A stretch of DNA of 64,000 nucleotides, from NCBI GenBank assembly GCA_037367355.1, contig CM074695.1, positions 868,001 through 932,000 on the forward strand, in the 5' to 3' direction. Shown piece by piece: positions 11,684 to 24,600 of the stretch. Position 1 is the first letter of the stretch; every line of letters begins with the position of its first letter. This stretch comes from Neoscytalidium dimidiatum (taxonomy: Eukaryota > Ascomycota > Dothideomycetes > Botryosphaeriales > Botryosphaeriaceae). The position numbers and the translations under genes were made by a program. Under the pieces are notes generated by a model. The model was not told the origin of the DNA. It saw only the letters and a program-made list of their open reading frames with translations, and did not search any database.

Positions 11684-12813
11684 ATGGCTCCCTCCGCAAT
11701 CGAGCAGACCGATGTCACCTACGAGGACCTGATCCAGCTCGAGCAAGAATTCGAGGATGCTGACCTCCAAATCAGTAAGCTCACTCCTCCCGAGCCCTGG
11801 GGTTTCGACACTGACAGCGGTCTTGTGCAGTTCGCCAGCAGTACAAGATCACACAGCCGCTGTACAAGAAGCGCCAGGATGTGATTGCGAAAATACCGAA
11901 TTTCTGGGCCCTCGTCTTTGAGCAGGCGCCCCCGGAGCTTGACAACTACATCCAGCCGTCGGATTCGGAAATCTTTGCCGAATGTCTGAAGAGCATCGAG
12001 GTCACCCGCTTCGAGATCGACGATCCCGCCGGCTCGCCGCGCAGCTTCTCCATCAAATTCGGCTTCAAGCCTAACGAATTCTTCGATAACGAGGTGCTGG
12101 AGAAGAAGTTCTGGTACCGCCATGCACTTGATGGCTGGTCCGGCCTGGTGTCGGAGCCCGTCAAGATCAACTGGAAGAAGGGCAAGGACACAACCGACGG
12201 CCTGACCGACGCCGCCGTGGCGCTCTTCGAAGCGCGCAAGAAGCTCCCGGAGAAAGAGCAGAAGACCCAGCTGAAGAACCTACCCGAGTACAAGGCGCTC
12301 GTCAAGAAGATGGAGCTTAGCGAGGAGGGCACCTTGAGCTTCTTCACCTGGTTTGGCTTCGTCTCCGTGCGTCCTTACGTCTCCGCCGAGGAGTCGGCTA
12401 AGGCCATCAAGAAGGAGGCTGAAGAGCGGGCCAAGGGCTCCAAGGCGGAGAAGTCTGAGAAGGAGGACGAGGATGATGAGGATGAGCTGATTCAACTCTT
12501 CGAGGAGTCGGAAGTGTTCCCCTCTGGTGACGAGCTGGCTACGCTCATTGCGGAGGACCTCTGGCCCAACGCCATCAAGTACTTCAGTACGTGAAGCCTG
12601 ACTGTAACACTTACATAGCGCACGCTTGACTAACCCAGTGTAGCTTCTGCGCAGGAGGCGGATGACGAAGACCTCTCTTCCATCGAGGACAACGGCGAAT
12701 GGGACAGCGAGGATGAGGGCGAGCCCATCGACATTCGCAGCCTTGTCAAGGGCAAGGGCAAGAAGGAAAGGAACGGCGAGAGCTCACCACCGGCGAAGAA
12801 GCGCCGCACCTAG
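11684..12813 (+). CDS. NAP-family histone chaperone (SET/Vps75-like)
   Basis: Nucleosome assembly protein family member, probably binding H3-H4 or H2A-H2B in the nucleus. Exons are 11684-11774, 11831-12586 and 12644-12813, giving 338 residues. The N-terminal dimerisation helix is EDLIQLEQEFEDADLQI joined to IRQQYKITQPLYKKR across intron 1. The earmuff domain includes IPNFWALVFEQ, VTRFEI, SIKFGFKPNEFF and LSFFTWFGF, with KKFWYR between. Acidic and Lys-rich tracts follow, then DLWPNAIKYF, EDNGEWDSEDE and a basic KKRRT end that could act as nuclear localisation signal. The Vps75/SET group is favoured over Nap1 by length and by the FTWFGF segment. The assignment within the family is an inference. 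Confidence 0.9.
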
Positions 12814-13804
12814 AGCACTGAGGATACTCTTGGGCTGTTGTATCCGCTCGTGATTGGCATCCTTTGGATATGAGAATGAAATTACAAAATGGAAGCGAGA
12901 TACCCGGGGAAGTAATATTCGTCATTGGGTTCGGCGGATTCTCACGGAACGGAGGGCATGGCAGCGATTCGGATAGACTTTGGGAGGGCGAACAAAAGAC
13001 GAGTGGAAAATAGGAAAGCACTATGACCGGCTTGACTATATCCGTAATTGTGTGAATTGATTGGCGCTTGGGTCATTGATTGTTTCAAATTAGAGTTTTC
13101 GGGTTCATGCTGGGCTCGCGTAAGGTTTGAGTTAGGAGTGCAAATTATAGTGCTCTTTTTTCCTACTCCGCATCGGATGGAGATTTGTCCTGCCGATGCT
13201 GCGTATGCAACGTGGACTGGTATGACCACTGTGTGGCAGTGGCATGCTTGGGCCACGCAATGGAGGATTCGACGTTGGCCCGACCCGCACTGAAGCCAAT
13301 CCTGGCGCGGAGGCCCATCTCCGTCTTTCTCCCCCGGCCGAGCCCAGGCTGGGCACGTCAGGAACAAGCAACGGAAAGCAAGGTCCTTGTCTTATTGATC
13401 CGTAGCGCGGCTCTTCTTGGCTGTTTCGAGCCTTTGAGCTAAGAAACATCGTCACCGCGTCTTGCAGCTCCATGTTTTCCCGGCTCGTATGTCGTCCGCT
13501 CATGCCGCATGGAGATCCTTTCGCCATCTTAGCATCCACATCTCCGCTCTCGCCGCGAGCCCGGCCAGAGCCACCGCCTCTGCGGCACTTCTCTTCCTGC
13601 CTAACCCCGCTCGAACATCCCACGACAGGATCACTCCGTCTCCCGCCCTGGAAATGACGGCTCTGGGCACAGAACAGGGAATCAATTTGGCCGATATTGA
13701 GTCCTCACCCCTCTGCATAAATATGTCCGAAGCCCGCCAGCATCCGTTCCTCAGGGACATACGAATTCGCTCAGACCCCAAATCGCTGTACGACCGAGTC
13801 CGTC
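12814..13804. other. intergenic upstream of the GH1 gene
   Basis: No gene recognised. A 130-codon ORF at 13462-13854 overlaps the GH1 start in another frame and has no family content, so it is treated as promoter DNA. Confidence 0.6.
13716..13724 (+). promoter_or_regulatory. TATA-like element of the GH1 gene
   Basis: CATAAATAT about 80-90 bases before the start codon at 13805. Weak match judged by position only. Confidence 0.3.
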
Positions 13805-15883
13805 ATGTCCTCCCTCGTTCTGCCCGTGCTTTTGGCCTCGAGTTCCTTGGTTAGAGCCCAGTTGAGCTTCGGCACTCCGGCCGGCAACTACTCGACCAAG
13901 ACTTACTCGATTCCGGCCATTGAGACCGAATATCGTTCCAACATTGACTACTCGGACAAGGCGCTGGCCTTCCTGTGGGATCAAGTTGGCCCCATTTCTA
14001 CCGGTCCGGTCACTACCACCGTCGAGCCTACCCCGGAGCCCACCCTATACCCGCAGCCCGGTGCCATTCATCCGCTCGTTCCCACCTACGACACAAATCT
14101 GACTGGTCTGAAGCTGCCCAAAGGCTTCAAATGGGGAGTGTCTTCCTCATCATACCAGATCGAGGGAGCAGCCGACGCTGAAGGCAAAGGTCCGAGTATC
14201 TGGGATTTATTGGTAAGCACTCTATATTCTCATTAATCAAACGCAAGAAGAAAAAGACTACACTACGGTGTGGCCGGCTGATGCCCGCACGTTCTCTCGT
14301 GGTGCTCATCCGCAAACTTACTACCTGGTTCGGATTAGAGAACCTATACAATGTGGATGAGCCTTCCAGCGAGTGTACCCTTCACGAATACCACCTCCTG
14401 CTATTAATTTCGCCCTTTCGTAGATTTACTGTCGAAGAACTAACAAGATTCTACCAAGTCTCATCGCGTTCCCAACTTCGTTACCGACAACACGACCGGA
14501 GACGTTGTTGCCAGCCACTATTGGTTGTATAAGCAAGATTTCGCCCGTCTCAAGGCTTTGGGAATCCCTTCATTCAGTCCAAGTATTAGCTGGCCACGCT
14601 TGTTCCCCTTTGGCAAAGGTCCGGTCAACCAGCAAGCCGTGGCTCACTACGACGACGTCATTTCCGAGCTGGTGAAAAACGGGATCAAGCCCAAGATTAC
14701 GTTGTTCCACTGGGATACTCCTTTGGCGCTTTTCAACGAATATGGCGCATGGACCTCGCGCAACATAGTTGACGACTTCTTCAACTATGCTAAATTCGTT
14801 ATTTCTCGCTACGATGAGTACGTCGAGGACTGGTTTACCATTAATGAACCGCAATACTGCGATTGGCAGTACTCTGTTTATCCTGCTGGGGAATACTACC
14901 CGGCCTATTCGAACTACACTGGAGGACTGCCGACACGTTTCATCTGTGGTCATTACACTCTCCTGGCGCACGCGAAAGTGGTCGATTGGTACAGGAACGA
15001 GTTCAAGGGTAATGGGAAGATCACCTTCAAAAACTCCGGCAACTATTTCCAACCTAACACTTCCTCGGAAGCCGATGCCCTTGCTACACAGCGGAATTAC
15101 GATTTTGTCCTTGGATGGTTCGGCGGGCCATGGACCGACGGCGACTATCCTCAGTCTCTCAAGGATACCCTGGGTGATATTCTGCCGGAATTCACTCAGG
15201 AAGAGAAAGACCTCATCAAGGGTTCCTGCGACTACTTCGCGATTGATGGGTACTCTTCCTTCACAGCCTACGCCATCGATGACTACGAGAACTGTGTGGC
15301 CAACTCATCTCATCCTTCCTATCCAACCTGTGCCGGAAGTGTTGGCCAGGCGACTGATGGCTTCCCGCTGGGCCCTGCTGCGGATCCTGGCGTGTCATGG
15401 CTCATCGACGCCCCTCAGGGCCTGCGCCGCTTCCTCTCAAAGATCACGAAGGAACTCTTCCCTTCGGTCAACGAAATCAGCGTTACCGAGTTCGGCTTCG
15501 CCGAGCCCTTCGAGAGTCAGCTCGACAACCTACAGAGCATCCTCTGGGACCTGCGTCGCGCGGATTACTTCCAGTCATATCTGGATGCCATCCTCCAGGC
15601 GATCCATTACGACGGCGTGAACGTGACGGGCGCCTGGGGCTGGGCCATCTTCGACAACTTCGAGTGGCTTGTTGGCCTCAGTACGCGGTTCGGTCTACAG
15701 TACGTCAACTACACCGATCTGACAAGGACGCCGAAAGCGAGCGTCTTCCAGTTCGTGAACTGGTTCAAGTAAGTTTCCCCGGTATTCCAGTAGCATTATA
15801 GGTAGGAGTATGGACTAACATCATAACTCAGGGAGCACGAGTACGTGGAAGAGCCGTCTAATACCACTGTGAAGCTGTTCTAG
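13805..15883 (+). CDS. secreted glycoside hydrolase family 1 (beta-glucosidase-like)
   Basis: Likely retaining GH1 enzyme hydrolysing beta-glucosides outside the cell. Exons are 13805-14212, 14459-15768 and 15832-15883, giving 589 residues. A signal peptide ([18 protein letters not shown]) precedes an N-terminal extension of about 85 residues, then the GH1 start [34 protein letters not shown] and FTINEP follow, the last holding the acid/base Glu near residue 266. The nucleophile region reads [10 protein letters not shown] (Glu near 480), with Phe where most GH1 enzymes have Asn in TENG. The C terminus has WAIFDNFEW and FGLQYVNY. Intron 1 is 246 bases; joining WDLL to SHRVPNF restores the family sequence. 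N-glycosylation sequons are common. Substrate cannot be fixed from sequence. Confidence 0.9.
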
Positions 15884-16462
15884 AGCAAAGAACTTTAGAG
15901 TGTATCCTATTTTTCGTCTATTCGCGTTATTTCATGACTTTGCCTATCTGTGGTAAATGATGTTGAAGCATGTATACGTTATCAAGTGCAACATCAAGCG
16001 TACGGTAGGCAGAAAATGGCAATAGCCTGTCGTGTCCGATCAGCGGAACCTTTTCCTATATCAGCAACAGTAATCAACTTTATCACCGACTAAATAGTCG
16101 TCCGGCTATAGATGTTACGATACAGTTGAACATTTACACCCGGAAACCTGTTTTGACTCCATACTTGAATAAGGCTTACTCTTACATGACGAATGAACGT
16201 AGGCCCCTCCCCCCATTGCTCTTCGAAAGTCGACTTCTGCAACCATTTCATCGTACGAAACACAGAGAGCGAAGTAGTCATATAAAATACTAACATTTCT
16301 TGATTGTTCCAGTCTACTTAATCTACCTACCATAGCCTTGTTTTTCCGCAAACCATGCTCTACCTCCTACCGCATGATCTATTCCTGGTCCGTTAACAAT
16401 GTTCATTATGTCCATTCCCGTTTCCAGCACCTAACTTCGATAAGCAGTTCATCGAGAAACCT
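15884..16462. other. intergenic between convergent GH1 and 783-residue protein genes
   Basis: Shared 3' region of two convergent genes. AT-rich; no gene recognised. Confidence 0.6.
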
Positions 16463-18903
16463 TCAGCCATCCTCCATGTCGCCTTCTTCGCCACTGTCCC
16501 CACCCAAGAACACCTTGCCGTACGCTTCCTCTTCGCTCTTCTCCTCCTTCGTCCTTCTGCGAGGCGTGTCCCGCTTCAACACCATCGCATCGTACCATTC
16601 TTTCATGTCCCTGCGTAACTGCTCGATCCTCACGTCCACATCTGGCGGTGGACCATACCACTGGGGCGTCTGTTCCGCGGCACTAGAAGGTCCAGCCTCC
16701 CCATTATCGTTGTTCTCGCGCCAGCGGACCCAGGATGCGAAGCTGTCATACTGCTGACCGCCGCCGGCAAGAGCGAAGACGCCACTGTTGCTGTTGATCT
16801 CGTCCATTGTACTATCTGTCGAGACCCAGACGGCGGAGGACGGGCGTTTAGACTCGCGAATTCCAAGGACGGAGTCGACGCGTCTACGGAGCGGGTGGGG
16901 TGCAGATGCAGGCCACACGGAAGAAGAAATTGGCGCCTTGGGCGAATAGGATGTTCCAGGGTAGTGTATTATGGTATGGCGGGGTGTCTCAAGTTTGGGT
17001 CGAGTGATGTGTTTCATCTCAAGGGGAGCATTTGACTCACTGAGGTCCTGAGGAGAGCGGGGTTGGGTGGGTTGGACGGCGACATGTTCGTCACCACCCA
17101 TGTCCGCATCAGTAGGTTGCACAAGCGAGGCAGTCGATGGAGGTGATGAGCCTGGCATTTTTAAAGGGCACTTGGATGTGCAGGGAGGCGTTGTATCCAA
17201 AACGTGACCACGGCCGTTGAGGGGCTTATCGAGAGAGGTAATACAGAGAGTCCCTCCATTTTCTCGCCTCTCATGCACACGAAATGGGTTGAGAGTTGTG
17301 TTCCGAAGTTTATTGTACCGTAAAGATGTAGATGGTCGCGATGGTGAATGCTTTCTGTGAGGGGCTTGCGCGGCTCGTAGTTTCTCCTTGCCCTTTTGTT
17401 CCTGCTCTCTGTAGTAGGAAGTGTTTTTGCAGAGACCCGCTTGATCTTTAACGTCAGACATAGCTTCACGAATATCTGTGGAATGCTCCGGAATGGTGTC
17501 CCAAGCGGGGACATTCTTGCCCCAAGATCTTTCCGCTGGAGACGGACTCGACCAGGCTTGCTGTTCGACGACCGTATTAACCAACACAGGCGTAGAGGAA
17601 GTCTGCGGTCGCGTCTGCTCAAAGAGAGCCAGAAGGTACTCGCGCTCTGAAGGAGGTTGTTTGGTCTGTTTCTGACTGTGTCTCTTTTCCTTTTGTAGTA
17701 GATCGATGGGTTTGATTGGGGAAGAGGTAGGGAGCTGGTTATTTGCCTTCATAACTTGGCTTAGGTCCTGAATTCCTGGAGGAGTGTTGAACAGTGACTG
17801 CCGTTGCTTGTAGCGCTGTAGCACTGGCATACTCTCAACAGGAGATACTGTAGGGATGTTTGATAAACGGCAGACAGACAAATTGATGCGGACACGAATG
17901 TTGCGTTCGAAGACTACGCCTCCAGGGAAGAATCGTTTGCTCACCGCCGTCAGATCAATGTTGAGATGGATATTCGCTCCCTTTTGCACGTGGGGAATTG
18001 GCCGGACATAACCACGGAAGCCTTCTTCATCGTTTTCCCAGTTGAATTTGATCCAGTCAGAGGCAAGGCGGTATTCCGGTCTCCCAAGAAACGAAGGGTA
18101 GGCAGAATCCAAGACTGGCTCCACGTAAGAAGGGTAGATATGGCACCAGGCGTCTTCACTGGTGAAAGTGTCCAATCGAGTAAAGCCTACCAGAGGACCG
18201 AAACGTTTGAGGACACCAACAACAGATGGCTCTCCCTGACCCGTTAGGGATGCAGAGAACGAAACTTTGATAGTAGGGTGAAGAGGAGTGTCCAGAAAAC
18301 AGTCACGGGTACGAAGGAACTCGCACAAAGCGTTGTAGAAGTTGCCGCTGGATGCAAGCCACTGGTACTGACTTCCATGACGTTTGTAGAGCTCCATCAT
18401 GCAACTGATAATCTCGCGAGCGTTCACAGGAAGGGTGTTCCCGCCAAGTCTATTCGCAAAGCTGCAGATACGGCCATCTAAGTCGCCCGGGTATCGATCT
18501 AGATGGCGATGAAAAAATTAGCTCTGATCCTGGAGCGATGTAAATACTCAAACGGGAGTGACAAACCGATGTTGCAATCATCCATGCTATCAATGAGATC
18601 GATTAAGTGGTTTGAGACAGTGTATTCGAGGACAGCTGCAAACATGTCTTCCCAAAACTTCAGCTCTTCGGCGTGCGCAGCTGAGAGAGACCTCCAAGTA
18701 GACGAGATGTCCAGATGACGGGTTGCACGGTCCTCCCGAGAGCCATACTGATGGAATTCGGGAACATAGAGATCCAAGTACGAATCTCGGACTGGCAGAG
18801 TGTCAGATTCAAGGCGAAAATGGATTTTGCGAGGAGGCTGAGGCGGGCTCGACAAATTGCGAAGCCTGGAAAGCTCGACGCCGTAGATATGAGAGGGTTC
18901 CAT
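16463..18903 (-). CDS. unrecognised 783-residue fungal protein
   Basis: I do not recognise the family. Exons on the minus strand are 18903-18567 and 18477-16463; the joint creates NIDGRICSF and is needed to link the two ORFs. The first 330 residues look folded: an aromatic/acidic helix-rich part (FWEDMFAAVLEYTVSNHLIDLIDS), REIISCMMELYKRHG, and a strand-like part (HPTIKVSFSASLTG, YPSYVEPVLDSAYPS, WIKFNWEND, NIHLNIDLTAV, IRVRINLSVCRL). The remaining 450 residues are Ser/Pro/Thr/Gln-rich, probably disordered, ending in an acidic GDSGEEGDMEDG. No signal peptide or membrane segment is visible. The layout suggests a nuclear or signalling protein with a regulatory tail, but that is only a guess. It lies 248 bases downstream of the mitochondrial kinase gene on the same strand. 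Confidence 0.72.
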
Positions 18904-19151
18904 CGTCGGGAAAGCTGCTGGCGAATTATATTGGGCTGTATGCTTCTGGAGATTAGACTCGCTGCTTCCGATACGGATGATAACGACTTCGGATTCCGAC
19001 AGATTTCGGGGCGGTAAACCGGCTGTTCAAGAGTCGATAGAAGATGAAGTATGAGGGCTAGCGACGTTGTTTCGGTGTCCCGGCGAGACTTCGCGGCTGC
19101 CATGCCTTGTGAGGTAGGAGCCACTGCTCACATAATGTGGGCAAGTAAGCT

Positions 19152-20627
19152 TCACACAGCATCCATGGTTGCTCTTGTAGTAAGCTGCTCATTCTTGTTT
19201 CCCAACTTGGAGATCTGCAAGAAAACATCGACACCATAGCCTTCCAAGTTATGCAATTCAAGGCTTCCCGCCCAATACTCTGCGTAGATTCTGCTCATTG
19301 GTAAGCCAATACCGAGACGCAGATCCGGCGGGCGACTCGTCAGCGAGCTCAGGGAGCCGTCGTGGTGCTCGCCTTCCGCGCGTGGTTTTACTTCCTGCAT
19401 CGTTGCTGCTAGCTTTGGTACCTGCGACAGGTTCTCAATCCGAAGCTTGCTCCGCGGACCCTTGCTGAATGACCAAAGATATGGAAGTACGTCCTTCGGA
19501 ACTCCACCTCCTTGATCAGAAATGCGAATGATAACATGCTGTTGCGTTTCACAGATAAGAACTTCGATTGGCGGGACTTTTCTATCCTTGTACTTGGCCT
19601 GTTCTATGACGGCTTGGATAGAATTGCGCAGAAGCTCACCAATGATGTACTCCAGATGTGTAAGAATATATGGAAAGGTTGCAGTGATATGCCCTTCGAC
19701 CTTGACATCTGGGAGTGGAATATCTGGGCCGTAGGTCTTCCGCATTAGGTCTTTGGTGGCGTTTGCGCAGTGTTCGACAATTTCCTTTGCGTTACACTTC
19801 AGGAAGATCTCGCCAACCGAGTCCATGTTTGGATCCAGCTGCAGTTTCGCCTCCGGGAAATGCCACGGAGAATGGAAGGTTTCTGTGAGGGCCAAATGCT
19901 GCTCGGCGATGGTGCGGCGAGAAATGCGCTGTCCGGAGTCAGCAAACGCATCTACTGGCAGGAGTCTGGCAGCGCACAGATCTGAGCAGCGTGGTCATAA
20001 ACTTGTCCGTCTCCTCAGGCTTCATGGCGCCTTGCACTTCCAGCACCCCGATGGCCAAACGCGGGATCACAGTGAGGTGCTCGTTTAGAGTCTCCCTGAT
20101 GATCTTGCAAAGCTCGTCATTATCCTCGATGGACCTAATTTCTGGTACGCGGCGGTATCTCTCGAAAGCGCGGTAGTAGAGCTCGTAGACGTAGGATATA
20201 TTGGGGTTCGTGACAACAACGTAGGGCAGGGTCTGCATGTCTCGAAGCCGGTGGGCGATACTGCGCGGGAATCAGCCTCACACACATGCGACTAATTCTC
20301 GACCACCTGGGGCGTACCGCGTAGGCAGCTCGGTCCGGACATAGTTTGCAGAGCCCAGCAACCGCGACTCGGTCAGTCGCGCGCCGAAGAAAGTCAGCTG
20401 GCGTAGGCTTATGGGGCGTGCCTCGCGTTGCACCCATCTTGGCCATGTCAGCGGTAAGGGCTGTGACTGTGCGGGGACGTGAATTCCTACTCATCCAGGA
20501 CTGAGGAGGGCCGCCACGGGGGGGCACCGGCGAGCGTGATGGTGCTAAAACCACGGAGCTTGAGCCCCGCCGGGAAGACGCTCGCGTGCATCATACACTT
20601 CGTCTGCGCGCAGCGGCCCAAGGCCAT
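19152..20627 (-). CDS. mitochondrial PDK/BCKDK-family protein kinase (Pkp2-like)
   Basis: Mitochondrial dehydrogenase kinase that phosphorylates the E1 subunit of pyruvate or branched-chain ketoacid dehydrogenase. Minus-strand exons are 20627-20491, 20437-20318, 20260-19978 and 19928-19152, giving 438 residues. The N terminus is basic and Ser/Leu-rich, fitting a presequence. VLDEW is completed across intron 1 to EWVQREARPISLRQL; SANYVRTELPTR and IAHRLRDMQTLPYVVV follow. The GHKL ATP site has the N box ELLRNSIQAVIE, the G1 box SDQGGGVP, the lid segment WSFSKG and the G2 region LGIGLPMSR with GYGVDVFL. The start at 20627 has a good context (GCG before ATGGCC) but an internal ATG at residue 11 is possible. 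It is divergent from UBP15 across about 1 kb. Confidence 0.93.
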
Positions 20628-21678
20628 CGCTGCGGAACCAATGGGTAGCGGGAGTCGTGTGCAATGTTTCGCGGGCGGTGACTCGTTTGGACAGCTCGGA
20701 GGTTAGCTTTCTCGAGGGCCCAACGCGGCGACGAAGCGGACTGGCGGCGAGCAGGACGGGGACAGCGCAGGCGACAGGTCTGCAGGCACGGACAGGAGGG
20801 CAGAACGTAGCGCAGGGCACATGCGTGGAGTGAGGGTGATGTTAGGGCGCGTGGGCAGCGTCATGTCATGCTTCCTGAGATTTCCAGGCGGGCTGACTCG
20901 CGGCGATTGCCTATTGCCTATCTCGATGCGTATCGATACGTGGAATACCTGGATGCGGGCTGACGGCGGGAGAGCGCCCACCTTATATTGCGGGCAGATG
21001 CTTGGCGGGCGGGCGGCAGCCTGGGGCCGCAGGACGAGCCAGCAGCCGCAAGCGGTGGCCGAAGCAGTGGCAGTGGCAGTGGCAGCAGCGACAGCGGCAG
21101 ACAGGCGGGCGCGGTGCGGCTGCCGCGTTTGATTGACGTGGGCTCACGGGCGTGACGGCGTTCGATCGACGGCGATAGAAGATAGAACTCCGCCAAGCCC
21201 CAGCGTCAAGGAACAGCCACAGCCCTCTCTGCTCACCTCTCCTCCACCGCAGAATCGCTCCCGTGCTGCCCGCCGTCCAGCCGCTCCGGCCTCTCCGCTC
21301 CGCAGCCCGCTTGTCTCTCGACATTCTGCTGCTGCCCCGACGTGCCAGCCGCCGCGCTTCCGGCGACGACAAAGGCCCGTTCCAGCGTCCTCGGCCAACC
21401 GCGCCGTCATTGTGTTCCCCGCCACGCCTTAGCGAGCCAGAGGCATACCTAGCTCGCAACTTTACATGATCAGGCCTGCCCACCGCACCTCAGCGCTCCT
21501 CACCACTCGTCCCCAACCCCCCGGCTCCGTGTGCGACGCCGCCGCTGCCTGCACACCTGGCCCATTGCTCCGTTCCTGCCGGTTCTCGTGTGACGACACT
21601 GAGCGCCTACGTCAGGCCCGCAGAAGAGTGTGAGCTGCCTGCGCATCCGCCTAAGATCTATCCCACGCCACCAAAGCC
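20628..21678. promoter_or_regulatory. divergent promoter region between the PDK-like kinase and UBP15
   Basis: About 1 kb shared by two genes pointing away from each other. GC-rich, with a short GTGGCA array and a CT-rich leader before UBP15. ORFs on both strands here lack motifs. Confidence 0.55.
21064..21098 (+). repeat. GTGGCA / GCAGC short tandem array
   Basis: Three near-perfect GTGGCA units followed by GCAGC-type units in the divergent promoter. Confidence 0.75.
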
Positions 21679-24600
21679 ATGGATCAGGTAAGCTGGCCCT
21701 CTGCACCCTCTCTGTTCCCGAGCCGCTGCCATTCCCGCAGCTTCTCCGTATGCCCTGGTCAGCAGTCGGCTTACTCTCGCGCTTGCGCCGTCCCCAACAG
21801 CTCGGCAGTGACATGCTCGTCGACGCCGAGTACGACGAAAAGCAGGACGTCGCCATAATCTCCCCCGACGACACCATGGATGAGGCTGAGCAGGAGCCCG
21901 AGCCCCGCGCCGACGACTTCGACGCCATGAAAAAGCGCTACATGCCGGAGATCGCGGATCTCGAGACCGAGGCAGAAGCTGCGCACACCTGGGAGATCAA
22001 GGAGTGGAGGAGCATGGCCCGCCGGGAGCATGGCCCCATATTCAAGTGTGCCGACCACCCGTGGCGGATACTATTCTTCCCCTACGGAAATAATACAGAC
22101 CATGCTTCCTTCTACCTCGAGCAAGGCTTCGACGAGAGCAAGCCGCCCGAGGACTGGTATGCCTGCGTGCAATTCATGCTGGTGCTGTGGAACCCCAACG
22201 ATCCCTCCATCTATGTCCAGCATTCCGCAACCCATCGCTTCACTGCAGACGAGGGTGACTGGGGCTTTACACGCTTCGCCGAGCTGCGCAAACTCTTCCA
22301 GACGCCGTGGGAGGGCCACGACCGGCCATTGGTCGAGAACAACAGCGCCAACATAACCGCCTATGTCAGAGTCATCAAGGACCCCACAGGCGTTTTGTGG
22401 CACAACTTCATCAACTACGACTCGAAGAAGGAAACGGGCATGGTGGGTCTGAAGAACCAGGGCGCCACTTGCTACCTCAATTCTCTCCTCCAGTCTTTGT
22501 ATTTCACCAACGCCTTCCGGAAGGCCATCTATCAAATACCCACCGAATCGGAGCAGGAGAGGGGCAACAGCGCGTACGCTCTGCAAAGACTCTTCTACCA
22601 GCTGCAGACCAGCAACGTCGCAGTATCCACAAACGAACTTACGGCTTCCTTCGGATGGGACTCTAGACAAATCTTTGAACAGCAGGATGTTCAGGAGCTG
22701 TCAAGAATTTTGATGGAACGAATGGAGGAAAAGATGAAGGGTACCGAAGCAGAGAACGCTCTTCCAAAGATGTTTGTGGGGAAGATGAAGACATACATCT
22801 CTTGCATTAACGTGCCTTACGAATCTTCGCGCATCGAGGACTTCTGGGACATTCAGCTGAATGTTAGCGGTAATAAGAATCTGGACGATAGCTTCAGGGA
22901 CTACATCCAGGTTGAGACCATGGATGGCGAGAATAAGTATTTTGCTGAAGGTTATGGCCTGCAAGACGCTAAAAAGGGCGTCATTTTCGAGAGCTTCCCG
23001 GACGTCCTGCACCTCCAGCTGAAGCGCTTCGAATACGACTTCACTAGGGATGCCATGATGAAAGTCAATGACCGTTACGAATTCCCCGAAATTTGGGATG
23101 CATCACCATATTTGTCGGAAAGCGCAGACCGCTCGGAGCCCTATCTGTACCGTCTTCATGGCATTCTAGTGCACAGCGGAGATCTCAATGCCGGTCACTA
23201 CTACGCTTTCCTGAAACCCACCAAAGATAGCCCATATTTCAAGTTTGACGATGACCGTGTTACTCGCGCAACAGTCAAGGAAGCTTTGGAGGAAAATTTC
23301 GGCGGCGATTATACAAATCTGGTCAATGGCAATAATCAGCAACGGAACCCCTACACTCGTACCTGGTCGACGAAAAGATCTATGAGCGCTTACATGCTGG
23401 TGTATATCCGGGAGAGCCGTCTAGATCAAGTTCTTCTCAAGGATGAAGAAGTGCAGCCGCCTGCGCACTTGGGTATGTAACTGCTCTATCCCTCTTGTTG
23501 CCTGATCTGACGAACCGCAGCACAAAAGTTCGCGGAGGAACGCGCAGCCTTCGAGAGGAAAAAGAAGGAACGCGAGGAAATGCACCTATACCTTCACGTT
23601 TCAGTTGCCACCGAGAAGAACTTCACCGCACACCAAGGATTCGATGTAGCCCCTTGGTCGAAGGATGTTGAAGGTGATGCGTCTCCAAAAACATACAAAG
23701 TCCTGAGGACCATGACCATCGCCGATTTCACCAACCTCGTCGCTCAGGATCTCGAAGCAGATCCCCAATTCCTCCGGCCGTGGGCTATGGTCAATCGACA
23801 GAATGGAACGATTCGCCCCGATGCGGTGATTGCCTTTCCGGAGATGACCGTTGAAGAGGCTGCCAGCAAGTTTGGCACAAAGTCTGGAAACTTCAAGATA
23901 TGGATGGAGAAGACTGACGAAAAGGATGATGAGGGCAAACCTATCTTCGGTGATGCACATGTCGATCTCCACGGGATTTCCAATAACAGGCCAATAATGC
24001 TCTACTTGAAGTATTTCGATCCGGAACAGCAATCGCTCTTTGGCATCGGCACATTCTACGCGGCTTGGCAGGATAAAGTCATGGATCTCTCGCCTCAGAT
24101 TCTAAAGCTTGTGAACCTTCCAGCTGGCACCAACCTCAAGCTCTTCGAGGAGATCAAGTCGAATATGATCGAGCAAATGAAGCCCAAGGTCACTCTCGCC
24201 TCATCAGAGATCCAGGACGGCGATATCATCACAGTGCAGAAGTCGCTATCGGAGAAAGAGAGTGCTGCAATTTCAGCTACTGGCCGTTACACCGATGTCC
24301 GAGAATTTTACGATTACTTGCTCAACCGGGTAAACGTCCAGTTCGCGCCGAAGAATCAGAGCGAGAAGGAAAGAGACGCGACATTCCACATGTGGCTAAG
24401 CAAGAAGATGACCTACGATCAGTTTGCGGCGAAGGTGGGCGAGTATCTCAAGGTAGAACCTACTCACCTGCGCTTTAGCACGGTCAACGTCTCAACTGGA
24501 AAACCCAAGTTGCCTATCAAGAGGACGGCAAACATGACTTTGAGCCAAATCCTCTACCCCAGTGCCTATCCCAACTATGGCAACGCGCACAACCAGAGGG

